Source: Gammaproteobacteria bacterium (lineage in GTDB: Bacteria; Pseudomonadota; Gammaproteobacteria; HK1). Taken from it: 64,000 nucleotides of DNA. A program made the translations under genes and the position numbers. Shown piece after piece: positions 8,910 to 17,516 of this stretch. The stretch covers positions 1 through 64,000 of the forward strand of contig JAJEAD010000076.1 of assembly GCA_022824305.1 (NCBI GenBank). The letters run 5' to 3'. Positions within the stretch are counted from its first letter, which is position 1, and each line of letters starts with the position of its first letter. The notes below the pieces were generated by a model. That model searched no databases. It worked only from the letters and a program-made list of their open reading frames with translations, and was not told the DNA's origin.

Positions 8910-10115
8910 TCAATCCCACCACATCAGCGGAGTGTTGGTGATGAGTTCGGTGCCCTCGGCGGTAACGATGAAATTCTGCTCGAACCCGGCGCTGCCAACG
9001 CCCTCGCCGGCCATGAAGGTTTCGGTCGACATCACCATGTTCTCCCGAATTACCGTGTGCTTGCCCCGGTAGCCGTGCGAAAGCAGAGGCTCGTCCCAGA
9101 AAAGGCCGTTGCCATGGCCGTAAAGTGGCCATTTCTCGGCGGCCTGATCCTTGATGCCTCCAAACTCCGCCTGCAGCTTGTCGCCAAGGGCGACGATTTC
9201 GGCCACGGTGACGCCAGGCCTTATCGCGGCACGGCACTGCTCGACCAGACCCGCCGTGGCCTCGACCAGGTCGCGCTGTGAGTTCGTGGGACGGCCAACG
9301 ACTGTCGTGCGGCCGGGGTCCAGCCAGTACCCCTCGAACATCGGGCCGTAGACCCAGGCGCGGACCAAGTCCCCTTCCTTCGGCTGATACGGTCCGAATC
9401 CCGGGACTGGTTGGGAGACGAAGTAGCTGATGTTGTCTCCGCTCGAAATTGGAATCATGTGCGGTTGGCCACCACGACGGAACACTTCGCGCGCGCCTTC
9501 ACCCGCGGCCTCCGCTTCGCTCCTGCCGCTTCGCAACGCCTTGATGACCGTGTCCAGGGCCACGGTGACGGTTTCGCCCGCGATTCGGAACGCCTCCAGT
9601 TCGCGTGCGCTCTTGATGACCCGAACATCGGCCACCAGTTCGTCGCACACCACCCAATCTATTTCGGGCGTGGCCGCCTCGAGCTGCTTCCAGTACTTGA
9701 AACCGACGAAGTCCGAGCCGGAGATCCCGACCCTTCCTCTCATTGGCCCACTGCTCTCGAGGCTGCGTAGCGCTTCGGCAAAAGGATCGAAACTCCAGGC
9801 GATTCGATCCGTGGGAATCATGTGCTGACGCGGCCAGGGTTCGTCCGCGACCAGCTCCGGCATCTCTCCGGGTCTCAGGATCACACACGAAATCGCGCCG
9901 CCGTTGATGTCCTCGTGCAGGCGATCCCAGGCCTGGCCCGATTGGTTCGAGTAGTAGTTGGCGAGGTAGAGGACATCACCGTGACGTTCGTAGGTTCCCC
10001 CGCTGCGACCCCATACCAGGGCAGCGTCGAGTTCCAGCGCACGCATCGCCGCGTCGACGTTGGACCAGCGCTGCTCGTACTCCTCGCGCCGAAAGAAGCT
10101 CTGCAGATTGGCCAT
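8910..10115 (-). CDS. M24-family (Xaa-Pro aminopeptidase/creatinase fold) protein with an altered metal site
   Basis: This 401-residue protein has the N-terminal creatinase domain (about 1-165) and the pita-bread M24 domain. The metal ligands expected of an aminopeptidase are mostly present: Asp266 in GYWLDPGRT, His334 in LYGHGNG, Glu365 in STETF and Glu379 in GFEQNF. The first Asp, eleven residues before Asp266, is replaced by Val255 in VRAWVYGP. Creatinase itself works without metal, and DddP-type DMSP lyases also use this fold, so the loss may mark a non-peptidase activity or an inactive site. The ATG at 10115 has GGGGAG upstream. The gene converges on the amidase. Exact substrate unknown. 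Confidence 0.8.
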   Translation of the reverse strand: MANLQSFFRREEYEQRWSNVDAAMRALELDAALVWGRSGGTYERHGDVLYLANYYSNQSGQAWDRLHEDINGGAISCVILRPGEMPELVADEPWPRQHMIPTDRIAWSFDPFAEALRSLESSGPMRGRVGISGSDFVGFKYWKQLEAATPEIDWVVCDELVADVRVIKSARELEAFRIAGETVTVALDTVIKALRSGRSEAEAAGEGAREVFRRGGQPHMIPISSGDNISYFVSQPVPGFGPYQPKEGDLVRAWVYGPMFEGYWLDPGRTTVVGRPTNSQRDLVEATAGLVEQCRAAIRPGVTVAEIVALGDKLQAEFGGIKDQAAEKWPLYGHGNGLFWDEPLLSHGYRGKHTVIRENMVMSTETFMAGEGVGSAGFEQNFIVTAEGTELITNTPLMWWD

Positions 10116-10500
10116 TCCACCACTCCCCTTCTTCGCGTCGAGTCTACAGGCTGTCGATGCTACCAAGCAGGCGGCCAGGGCGCCTTCGACTGCACCTCGA
10201 GCGGCATCGGTACCCGTGCACCAGCCGCGACGCCCGCCCGGAAAGCGCTCCCGAAACGAGAGTCGTGCTGCGGGCGCCTTGCGCGACGCACGAGAGCCAG
10301 GACCGGACTTCGTTGGCGCGGGCTGCCAGAGCCGAGATCGTGCTGACAGTTTTCACCCGGCCACATGCGTCCCATTTCATGCAGGGAACGGCGTACCATG
10401 CGACCCGATTTCCATCCGTTCTTCAGTCCAGGCGGGAACATTCCGTGGAGGCAGTGGTTGCGGTGGTTTCGGGGCCGGGTCCATATCGCCGCTTCTTCCG
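10116..10500. other. Divergent intergenic region, M24 gene / PhzF-like gene
   Basis: These 385 bases must hold the promoters of two divergent genes. I could not identify a clear -35/-10 pair or operator. Open frames here are GC-driven and show no family resemblance. Confidence 0.4.
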
Positions 10501-11415
10501 ATGACTGCGCACCATAGCGCGCTCTTCGACGCGTTCTCCGATACCGCCCTCGGCGGCAGCGTCGCCGGAATCGTAGCCGACGCCGGCGACCTCGATGCCG
10601 GCCGCATGCAGCGCATCGCCCGGGAGCTGGGCGCTCCCGCGACCGCCTTCATCACCGGCATGGAGGGCTCGTGCGTCGATGTCAGGTTCTTCTCCACCCT
10701 CACCGAGTACCCGATGTGCGGACACGGCACGGTGGGCCTGATGACGTGGCTGGTGGAGCGGGGCGAGCTCGCGCTCGACGGCGGGCGGGCGGCCACCGTC
10801 ACGCTTCGCACGCCGGCGGGCCCGGCGCCGGTGGAAGTGCGCCGGCGCGAGGACGGCCGCGTCGTGGTGATGCTCTCGCTCGATGCCGTGGACTTCGAGC
10901 CGAGCCCCCTCGGGATCGCGGAGATAGCACCCATGCTCGGCGTGAGCGGGGACGCATTCGCCGCCAATCCGCCCGTGGAGCTCACCCGCTCGGAGTTCAC
11001 CCACGTCGTCGCACGCGTCGCGGGTCTGGACGCCATGCGGGCGTTGAAGCCGGACTTCGGCGTTATCGCGGAGCGCTGCCGGCAACTCGGAGTCCACACT
11101 CTTGCGCTCTTCACGACCGAGACCGAGCGTCCCGAGAGCAGCATCCATTGCCGCGAGTTCTGTCCCGCAGTCGGCACCCCCGAGGCGCCGGCATCCGGCA
11201 CCACCAATCGCGCGCTCGCCTGCTACCTGCTGCGCCACGCGCTCATCGATCCCTCCCCCGACGGCGCCCGGACGGTGATCGCCGAACAGGGCTGCGAGAT
11301 TGGCCGGCCCAGCCTCATCCGCACGGAGTTGACGGTGGTGAAGGGCCGTGCGACCGGAATCCGCACCGGCGGCGTCGCGACGAAGAGCATGGAAGGCACG
11401 CTCTACGTGGACTGA
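10501..11415 (+). CDS. PhzF-family isomerase-like protein lacking the usual catalytic Glu
   Basis: This 304-residue protein has the diaminopimelate-epimerase-like double fold of the PhzF family. Family landmarks are the N-terminal ALFDAFSDTALGGSVAGIV, then VRFFSTLTEYPMCGHGTVGL, and the C-terminal PEAPASGTTNRALACYLL. In PhzF the catalytic acid is a Glu in a SETAF-type motif; here the equivalent reads APATAF, so residue 47 is Ala. That suggests a different reaction or a binding role. The open frame runs on upstream, but the homology starts at the ATG at 10501. It converges on the hydratase gene with a short hairpin between them. Which metabolite it acts on is unknown. Confidence 0.82.
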   Translation: MTAHHSALFDAFSDTALGGSVAGIVADAGDLDAGRMQRIARELGAPATAFITGMEGSCVDVRFFSTLTEYPMCGHGTVGLMTWLVERGELALDGGRAATVTLRTPAGPAPVEVRRREDGRVVVMLSLDAVDFEPSPLGIAEIAPMLGVSGDAFAANPPVELTRSEFTHVVARVAGLDAMRALKPDFGVIAERCRQLGVHTLALFTTETERPESSIHCREFCPAVGTPEAPASGTTNRALACYLLRHALIDPSPDGARTVIAEQGCEIGRPSLIRTELTVVKGRATGIRTGGVATKSMEGTLYVD

Positions 11416-11428
11416 GCCAGGCAGCGGC

Positions 11429-11447
11429 GCGCGGACCTGCTCCGCGC
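11429..11447. terminator. Short hairpin between convergent genes
   Basis: GCGCGG and CCGCGC form a perfect 6-bp stem around a 7-base loop between the ends of the PhzF-like and hydratase genes. There is no T-run, so termination is only suggested by position. Confidence 0.3.
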
Positions 11448-11453
11448 TGCGTC

Positions 11454-12248
11454 TCAGCCCACCTGCAGCTCCACCCGCCCCAGCTTCTCGACCTCGTAGG
11501 CCACGCGGTCGCCGGACCCGGGGAACTGGGTGGCGATGATGCTGCCGGTGATTACGACCATGCCGGAGCGCATGGACAGGCCGCGCCCGGCGAGGTTGTT
11601 GGCGATCCAGGCGAGGCCCTCCAGAGGGTGCCCGAGGGCGTCGCGGGTGTTGCCCTCGCCGCGTGTCTCGCCGTTGACGCTCAGGCGACCCGCGAGATCG
11701 CCGATCCCGCACTCGCGCCACGCTTCGGTACGGGGTCCGAGCACCACGCCGCTGATCATCGCGTTGTCGGTGATGGACGAAGTCGCGTCGATACCGCTCA
11801 GAATGCAGTTGCGCATGTCGAGCAGCTCGAAGGCGGGGTACACGGCGCACACCGCCGCCGCCACCGCATCCCGGTCGAAGGGGGCGCCGTCCGGACGGAG
11901 GTCGGCCCCGAGCTCCACCGCGATCTCGCACTCGAAGCCGAGCTGCTGGTAGTCGTCGAGGTCCAGCGCATGGGGCGAGCGGTGGACCATGCCGGGCAGG
12001 ATTGCGCCGAGGAAGGGCTCGTGCAGGCCGACCTGCTCCTGGATCGCCTTCGACGTGGCCGCAATCTTGTAGCCGGCGAGCGCGGGCGATTCGGCGCCGG
12101 CGCGCAGGCGATGAAACACCACCTGGGCGGCGTAGGCCTCGTCCAGATCGCGGGGCCGGATGGCCTCCGGTATCCGCTGGTGCCCGGTGCCGTCGATGTG
12201 GGTCTGGTGCATGAAGGCCGCCGCCTTCTCGATGCGCTCCTGGTCCAT
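11454..12248 (-). CDS. 2-keto-4-pentenoate hydratase-type protein (FAH superfamily)
   Basis: This 264-residue enzyme is of the MhpD/HpaH hydratase group, which adds water to a 2-oxo-dienoate after meta-cleavage of catechols, or decarboxylates 4-oxalocrotonate. Visible landmarks are LAGYKIAATSKAIQEQVGL near residue 60, FECEIAVELG (the EcE metal-binding motif), AFELLDMRN, and the C-terminal MVVITGSIIATQFPGSGDRV. It is followed after 16 bases by the flavin dehydrogenase and then the SDR on the same strand; the hydratase is the last gene of the three. The neighbourhood suggests degradation of a ring or keto-acid compound. No ring-cleavage dioxygenase is in the window. Confidence 0.85.
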   Translation of the reverse strand: MDQERIEKAAAFMHQTHIDGTGHQRIPEAIRPRDLDEAYAAQVVFHRLRAGAESPALAGYKIAATSKAIQEQVGLHEPFLGAILPGMVHRSPHALDLDDYQQLGFECEIAVELGADLRPDGAPFDRDAVAAAVCAVYPAFELLDMRNCILSGIDATSSITDNAMISGVVLGPRTEAWRECGIGDLAGRLSVNGETRGEGNTRDALGHPLEGLAWIANNLAGRGLSMRSGMVVITGSIIATQFPGSGDRVAYEVEKLGRVELQVG

Positions 12249-12264
12249 GCCTTTCTCCTGCTCG

Positions 12265-14010
12265 TTACCGGCTCTTCGCTTCGCCGGTGCCTGCTCGATC
12301 GGTGCCCGGCTCCACCCCCGCCAGGTGGTGGGCGGCGATGTAGCCGAAGGTCATCGCCGGGCCGATCGTGATGCCCGCCCCGGGATAGTTTCCGCCCATG
12401 AAGCTCGCCGCGTCGTTGCCGGCGGCATAGAGGCCGGGGATCGGCTTCCCCGCCTCATCGAGCACGCGGGCGAAGGCGTCGCTCTTCACGCCCATGAAGG
12501 TGCCGAGATCCCCCGGGATGACCCGCACCGCGTAGTAGGGGGGCGTGCGCAGCGGCTCGAGGCAGGGATTCGGGCGGTGTGTCGGATCGCCGTTGAAGCG
12601 GTTGTAGACATTCGCCCCCTTGCCGAACTCTGAGTCCTCACCGCGTTCCGCCTCGCGGTTGAAGCGCTCCACCGTGGCGCTCAGGCACCCGGGGTCGATC
12701 TCCGCCTCGGCGGCCAGCGCTTCCACGCTGTCGCCGCTCAGCAGGTATCCCGAGCGCAGGTGAGGGGCGATTCGCCCCGGCGATGGGGGCACCGCGCCGA
12801 GCCCGTAGCGACGGAGCGCACGATGGTCCGCGACGAGGAAGATCTCGACGCGCGACTCGTCCCGGCAAGCCTCGAACATCGCGAGCACGAAATCGTGGTA
12901 GGAGTTCGCCTCGTTCACGAAGCGCAGCCCCCGCCGGTCCACCGCGATTACGCCCGGCTTGCCGCGATCGATGAAGTGCGGGAAGGGTTCCGCCGGGCCC
13001 CCGGACCGGGGAACGAGAGAGACCGGAGTCCACGCCGCGGGCTTGCCCGAATCCGCGGAGAACGCGGCTCCCACCTCGCGCGCGACCCGGATACCGTCCC
13101 CTCTGTTCCCTTCCGGGGGAAGGGAGTAATGGTTTTTCCCGGCCCGCAGATGCGGATAGTAGCGTTCCTTCATCTCTTCGTTGGCGGGAAAGCCGCCGCA
13201 TGCGAGCACCACTCCGCGTCTTGCGTGCACCTCCACCGGCCGGCCGTTGCGGTCGAGCACCGCTCCCGTGACCCTGCCTTCGCTGCGCAGCAACCGGGTC
13301 ACCGGTGAGGCGAGGAGCATCGGCACGCCGATTTCCTTCAGCGTCAGGGCGAGACGCGCGACCAGCGCGTTGCCGTTGGCGATCCGCGTGCCGCGGGAAT
13401 GTCCGATCCGGTCGAAGAGATGCCGGAGGAAGAGACGCCCGACGTAGAGGGCGGAGCGCAGCGAGCGGGTCATGCGCAGGAAGTGCGGCACATCCTCGCG
13501 CGCGATGCTCATGCCGCCCATGATCATCGTGGTCTCGAGCGGGCGGCGCAGGTTCGCGAAGTGCGCGCCGAGCCGGCGGCCGTTGAAGTGGTCCACCCAC
13601 AGGGAACGCCCGCCCGGCATCGCATCGCCGACCTCGGGATGGTAGTCCGGCCACGGCGCGGCGAGCGCGTAGGAAACGTGGCTCTTCGCCTCGAGGAAAT
13701 CGAGCATCCGCGGCCCGTGCTCCAGGAAGGCCTCGGCGAGATCGCGGTCGAGACGGTTGCCGACCTCGTTCTCCAGGTAGGCGAGAGCGGACTCACGCGA
13801 GTCCCCGACTCCCGCGCGCGCCGCATGCGAGCTGCAGGGAATCCAGATGACGCCGGCCGAAATCGCGGTGGTGCCGCCGAATACCGGCTCCCTCTCGACC
13901 ACGATGACCTCGAGCCCGAGCCGGGCGGCGCACACCGCGGCGGAGAGCCCACCCGCCCCGGAACCCACCACCAGCACGTCGCAATGCCGGGATGTCGCGT
14001 CGGAAGACAT
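12265..14010 (-). CDS. FAD-dependent dehydrogenase, fumarate reductase/3-ketosteroid dehydrogenase type
   Basis: This 581-residue flavoprotein carries the FAD motif CDVLVVGSGAGGLSAAVCAA at the N-terminus and FGGTTAISAGVIWIP, the loop that in FrdA/KstD proteins contacts flavin. Near the C-terminus GLYAAGNDAASFMGGNYPGA precedes TIGPAMTFGYIAA, the classic second FAD contact of 3-oxosteroid-1-dehydrogenase-like proteins. The family introduces or reduces a C=C bond next to a carbonyl. The ATG at 14010 sits 14 bases after the SDR gene ends at 14025 on the same strand, and the hydratase follows. A pathway of ketone-alcohol oxidation, desaturation and hydration is a natural reading. A steroid substrate is possible but not shown. 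Confidence 0.85.
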   Translation of the reverse strand: MSSDATSRHCDVLVVGSGAGGLSAAVCAARLGLEVIVVEREPVFGGTTAISAGVIWIPCSSHAARAGVGDSRESALAYLENEVGNRLDRDLAEAFLEHGPRMLDFLEAKSHVSYALAAPWPDYHPEVGDAMPGGRSLWVDHFNGRRLGAHFANLRRPLETTMIMGGMSIAREDVPHFLRMTRSLRSALYVGRLFLRHLFDRIGHSRGTRIANGNALVARLALTLKEIGVPMLLASPVTRLLRSEGRVTGAVLDRNGRPVEVHARRGVVLACGGFPANEEMKERYYPHLRAGKNHYSLPPEGNRGDGIRVAREVGAAFSADSGKPAAWTPVSLVPRSGGPAEPFPHFIDRGKPGVIAVDRRGLRFVNEANSYHDFVLAMFEACRDESRVEIFLVADHRALRRYGLGAVPPSPGRIAPHLRSGYLLSGDSVEALAAEAEIDPGCLSATVERFNREAERGEDSEFGKGANVYNRFNGDPTHRPNPCLEPLRTPPYYAVRVIPGDLGTFMGVKSDAFARVLDEAGKPIPGLYAAGNDAASFMGGNYPGAGITIGPAMTFGYIAAHHLAGVEPGTDRAGTGEAKSR

Positions 14011-14024
14011 AAGCGGTCAGGGTA

Positions 14025-14777
14025 TCACCCGGCCAGCCACCCGCCGTCCACGTAGAGGGTGGTGCCCGTGATGTAGCTCGCCTCGTCGGAAGCGAGGAAG
14101 AGCGCCGCGTTGGCGACGTCGCGCGGCTGTCCCACCCGGCCGAGCGGAACCTTCGAGAGCAGCATCGCGCGACGCTCGGGATCCGCGAGGGAGCGCTCGG
14201 TCATCCGGGTCTCGATGACTCCGGGCCCGATCGCGTTTACGCGGATACCGTGCGGCGCGAGGTCGAGCGCCATCGACTTCGTCAACATGATGAGCCCGCC
14301 CTTCGAAGACGTGTAGTGCGCCTGGCCGGCGAGCGCGATCTTCGCGTTGATCGAGGCGATGTTGACGATCGCCCCCGGGCTCTTCGCGGCGACCATCGCG
14401 CGTGCCGCGATCTGGGCGCAGAGAAAGGCCCCCTTCAGGTTCGTGTCGATGACGCGGTCCCACTCCTCTTCTTCGAGATCGAGCAGCGGGATCAGCGTCT
14501 CCACCCCCGCGTTGTTGACGAGGATGTGGACCCCGCCGTAGCGCTCCGTCGCCGCGTCCACCAGGGAAGCCACCTGTGCGCGCCGGCTCACGTCCGCGTG
14601 CACCGCGACCGCCTCGCCACCACGCTCCGCGACCAGGTCCGCCGTGCCCCGCGCCGCCGCCAAATCGAGATCGGCGGCCACGATGCGGGCGCCCTCTTCC
14701 GCGAACCGCAACGCAATTCCCCGACCGTTGCCCGCACCGGCGCCGGTAACGATGGCAACGCGATCTCGGAGTCGCAT
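14025..14777 (-). CDS. Short-chain dehydrogenase/reductase
   Basis: This 250-residue classical SDR begins with the nucleotide-binding TGAGAGNGRGIAL (residues 11-23). NNAG is at 88-91 and the catalytic set is Asn113, Ser142 in NIASINAK, Tyr155 and Lys159 in YTSSK. Asp after AAD near residue 36 favours NAD(H) over NADP(H). The C-terminal GTTLYVDGGWLAG is typical of FabG-like SDRs. It is the first gene of a three-gene minus-strand unit with the KstD-like flavoprotein and the hydratase, and would oxidise an alcohol or reduce a ketone in that pathway. Confidence 0.92.
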   Translation of the reverse strand: MRLRDRVAIVTGAGAGNGRGIALRFAEEGARIVAADLDLAAARGTADLVAERGGEAVAVHADVSRRAQVASLVDAATERYGGVHILVNNAGVETLIPLLDLEEEEWDRVIDTNLKGAFLCAQIAARAMVAAKSPGAIVNIASINAKIALAGQAHYTSSKGGLIMLTKSMALDLAPHGIRVNAIGPGVIETRMTERSLADPERRAMLLSKVPLGRVGQPRDVANAALFLASDEASYITGTTLYVDGGWLAG

Positions 14778-15209
14778 GACGAAGTGCTCCCGGCTCGGAC
14801 GCTGCGGGGATTATCCACCAGTCCCCGATGACCGGGATACCGCCCGCGCCATCGACCGGGCGCCTCCGGCGCGCGCCGCGCCGGGGGTAGCGCATTTGCT
14901 TTGTTTCCGGCATACAATAGCGTCGTTTCCTCCGCGGGCCGAGGCGAAGCGCCTTGGGGGCCCGGGAGAACCAGCCCAACAACGATAAGGGCCGCCACAA
15001 GAATTCGAGGCGTGTGCCTGCTCTCTGGGCCTCTCGCTCGAGGCTCCGGGAGGCGGCGGGTTCGGTAGCCGGCGCGGCACGCGAGGCAAGAGGCTGCTCA
15101 AGCGGCTTGAGCCCGATCCCTTGCTGCGGGGAGTGCGCGGGCGGGGCCGATGGAAGGACGCAGAGCATCAGGGCGCACCGGCGTCGCTGCCACACTCAAG
15201 GAAAAACGC
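14778..15209. other. Divergent intergenic region, SDR / RecQ-like gene
   Basis: The 432 bases between divergent genes hold a locally AT-richer patch at 14894-14920 with a TACAAT box at 14913-14918. No well-spaced -35 was found. Open frames in the rest show no recognisable protein. Confidence 0.35.
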
Positions 15210-16967
15210 ATGGCAATGCCCACGAGCGTGGAAAACTCCGACCCTGGCGTGCAGGTCGACGGCGCGGAAACGCCGCCCGCCGCCCCCCGTGCCCCGGGGC
15301 CCCCCGCCCGCGGCACGCGAAGGAAGACTCCGGCCCGGCGGCGCGCCAGCGCGTTCGACCCGGACGCGACCTTCGGCGGCGCCACCCTCGGCGACTGTCG
15401 CCGGGTCGCCCGAGAGCGCTTCGGCATTCGCAACCTGCATCCCGAGCAGGTGGATGCCTTTCATGCCGCGCTCGCCGAGCGCGACACCTTCGTGGTGTTG
15501 CCCACCGGCTACGGCAAGTCGCTCATCTACCAGGTGCTGGCGATGCTTGCGCAGCGCCCGGTGGTCACCCTGTTCCCGCTCATCGCGTTGATGCAGGACC
15601 AGGAGCGGGCCCTGCTCACCCGCGGCATTCCGGTGGTGCGCCTCGACAGCACCCTCGGAAAGCGCGCCCGCGCCGCCGCGCTCGCCCGCCTCGAGCAGGG
15701 CGGCCAGCTCATCGTGCTCACCACTCCGGAAACGCTGGAATCCGCCGACGTGCGCAAGGTCTTCGAGACCACGCGTCCCGCGCTCCTGTGCGTGGACGAG
15801 GCGCACTGCATTTCCGAGTGGGGACATGATTTCCGGCCCGCTTACCTGCGGGTCGGCCTGGAACGCGCGGCGCTCGGGAATCCTCAGATCCTCGCCCTCA
15901 CCGCCACCGCCACCCCGCGGGTGCAGGAAGACCTGATGGAGCGTCTCGGCATGCACCACGCCGCGGTGGTATCCGCTCCTCCCCACCGGACCAATCTGCG
16001 CCTGTCCGCGCGGGTCGCGCACGGGAACCTGAAGTTCGTCGCCGCCGGCAAGCTCCTGAAGCGGCTGACCCGACCCGGCATCGTGTACTGCGCGACCACC
16101 AAGGCGGTGGACGAGATATACGCCGCGCTGCGCCGCGCCCGCATCCCCGCGGTGCGCTACCACGGGAAGATGACCAAGACCGAGCGGGTCAAGGCGCAGA
16201 AGCGCTTCACCCGGCGCGGCCCGCGTCTCGTGATGGTCGCGACCACCGCCTTCGGCATGGGAATCGACAAGCCCAACATCCGCTACATCCTGCACTACCA
16301 GGTCCCGGGATCGATCGAGCAGTACGTGCAGGAAGCGGGCCGGGCGGGGCGGGACGGACGCACCTCCGAGTGCATCGTGCTCTACGACCCCGCCGATCTC
16401 GACATCCAGAAGCACCTGAACGAGCGCAGCCACGCAACATTCAGCCAGCTCCGGCGCATCGGCCACTCGCTGAGCGCGTGGCTCGTCAACAACCGAAGCG
16501 CCGAGGTCGGAGACCTTGCGCTCGGCGCGCAGGTGCCGGTCACCACCTGCCGCGCGATATGCGGCCAGCTCGAGGAAGCGGGACTGATCGAGCGCGACGC
16601 GGAGAAGCGCTACCACGCCCGGGTCGAGCCCGAGGCGCTGGTGAGCGGCATCGAGGATCTCGCGGCCCGCCTCGACACCAAGCAGCGGCAGGACTCACGG
16701 CGGCTGCAGGCGATGGCGGAGTACGCCGGGAGCGACGAGTGCCGCAGCGTGTTCATCCGCAAGTGGTTCGGAGAGGAAGACCCTCCTCGCTGCGGTCACT
16801 GCGACCGCTGCCGGCGCATGAGCGAGCTCGATCGCGCGGTCATCGGCAAGAAGAAAAAGAAACGCCGGCGCCGGCGCCCCCGTCGGGTGCTCGCTTCCCA
16901 TTCGGAGGCGAGAGCGGGCGACGAGGGAGCACGGGCCGCCCGAGGAGAGGACGGCGCTCCCGTCTGA
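15210..16967 (+). CDS. recQ: RecQ-like ATP-dependent DNA helicase
   Basis: This 585-residue superfamily 2 helicase unwinds DNA 3' to 5' during recombination repair. A disordered, Pro/Arg-rich leader of about 55 residues precedes the core. Motif I is LPTGYGKS, motif II VDEAHCISEWGHDFRP (the DEAH box plus RecQ aromatic loop), motif V TTAFGMGIDKPNIRY and motif VI QEAGRAGRDG. The RecQ zinc motif is complete: ECRSVFIRKWFG followed by RCGHCDRC. After it comes a tail with KKKKKRRRRRPRR in place of an HRDC domain, probably for DNA contact. The ATG at 15210 has AAGGAA upstream; the ATG at 15150 would add 20 residues. It stands alone between divergent and convergent neighbours. Confidence 0.9.
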   Translation: MAMPTSVENSDPGVQVDGAETPPAAPRAPGPPARGTRRKTPARRRASAFDPDATFGGATLGDCRRVARERFGIRNLHPEQVDAFHAALAERDTFVVLPTGYGKSLIYQVLAMLAQRPVVTLFPLIALMQDQERALLTRGIPVVRLDSTLGKRARAAALARLEQGGQLIVLTTPETLESADVRKVFETTRPALLCVDEAHCISEWGHDFRPAYLRVGLERAALGNPQILALTATATPRVQEDLMERLGMHHAAVVSAPPHRTNLRLSARVAHGNLKFVAAGKLLKRLTRPGIVYCATTKAVDEIYAALRRARIPAVRYHGKMTKTERVKAQKRFTRRGPRLVMVATTAFGMGIDKPNIRYILHYQVPGSIEQYVQEAGRAGRDGRTSECIVLYDPADLDIQKHLNERSHATFSQLRRIGHSLSAWLVNNRSAEVGDLALGAQVPVTTCRAICGQLEEAGLIERDAEKRYHARVEPEALVSGIEDLAARLDTKQRQDSRRLQAMAEYAGSDECRSVFIRKWFGEEDPPRCGHCDRCRRMSELDRAVIGKKKKKRRRRRPRRVLASHSEARAGDEGARAARGEDGAPV

Positions 16968-17130
16968 CGGCCGGAGAATCCCCGCCCTCGAGCTCGCCGC
17001 GACACATCGTCGCGAGACGGATTTGCCGGCGGCGGCGCCATGGCCGGGGGTGCGATCGTCCGCGCGTTCCCGCGCTCGCTGACGCGCGCCAGGCGGCGGG
17101 CCGCGCAGGAGTAGCGGATCGCCGGAGGGC

Positions 17131-17460
17131 TCAGAAGAGCGCGTTGACGAAGAGCCGCTCCTTCCCGGACACCCTCTCGCCTTCCGTCTGGAGGCTGCAC
17201 ACGTGGAAGGACTTGGGCAGCACGCCGCCGAAGCCGACCGAGACCGAGTCGGGACGCACCAGGAGCAGCACTTCCTCTTCGAGGTTCTCCGCCGCCCCGG
17301 CGATCTCCCCGGCGGAGGCGCCAATCTGCGCCCACTCGCAGAACGCGTCCGCCTGCGCCCTTCCCTTGAGCTCGATGTTCGCGCCCCACCCTCCGACGAA
17401 GAGCGCCAGGGCGCAGCTCAGCACCCATCGAAGCTTCAGAAACCACATGAATCCCGACAT
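17131..17460 (-). CDS. Small membrane-anchored hypothetical protein
   Basis: This is a 109-residue protein of unknown function. The N-terminus, FLKLRWVLSCALALFVGGWG, is a positively flanked hydrophobic helix that should act as a signal anchor or uncleaved signal peptide. The remaining 80 residues are soluble, with a short acidic ENLEEEVLLL stretch and no motif I recognise. The ATG at 17460 is used; the ATG at 17448 would shorten it by four residues. It lies 56 bases after the start-proximal boundary of the kinase-aminotransferase gene's 3' end (17517) on the same strand, so it may be the last gene of that run. Coding potential is supported mainly by the sensible membrane segment and lack of overlap. 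Confidence 0.5.
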   Translation of the reverse strand: MSGFMWFLKLRWVLSCALALFVGGWGANIELKGRAQADAFCEWAQIGASAGEIAGAAENLEEEVLLLVRPDSVSVGFGGVLPKSFHVCSLQTEGERVSGKERLFVNALF

Positions 17461-17516
17461 CGCTCTACCGGGTAGCGTATGGAGTGAGTGCCGTCCCCTT
17501 GTCCTTCGCGGCCGCC

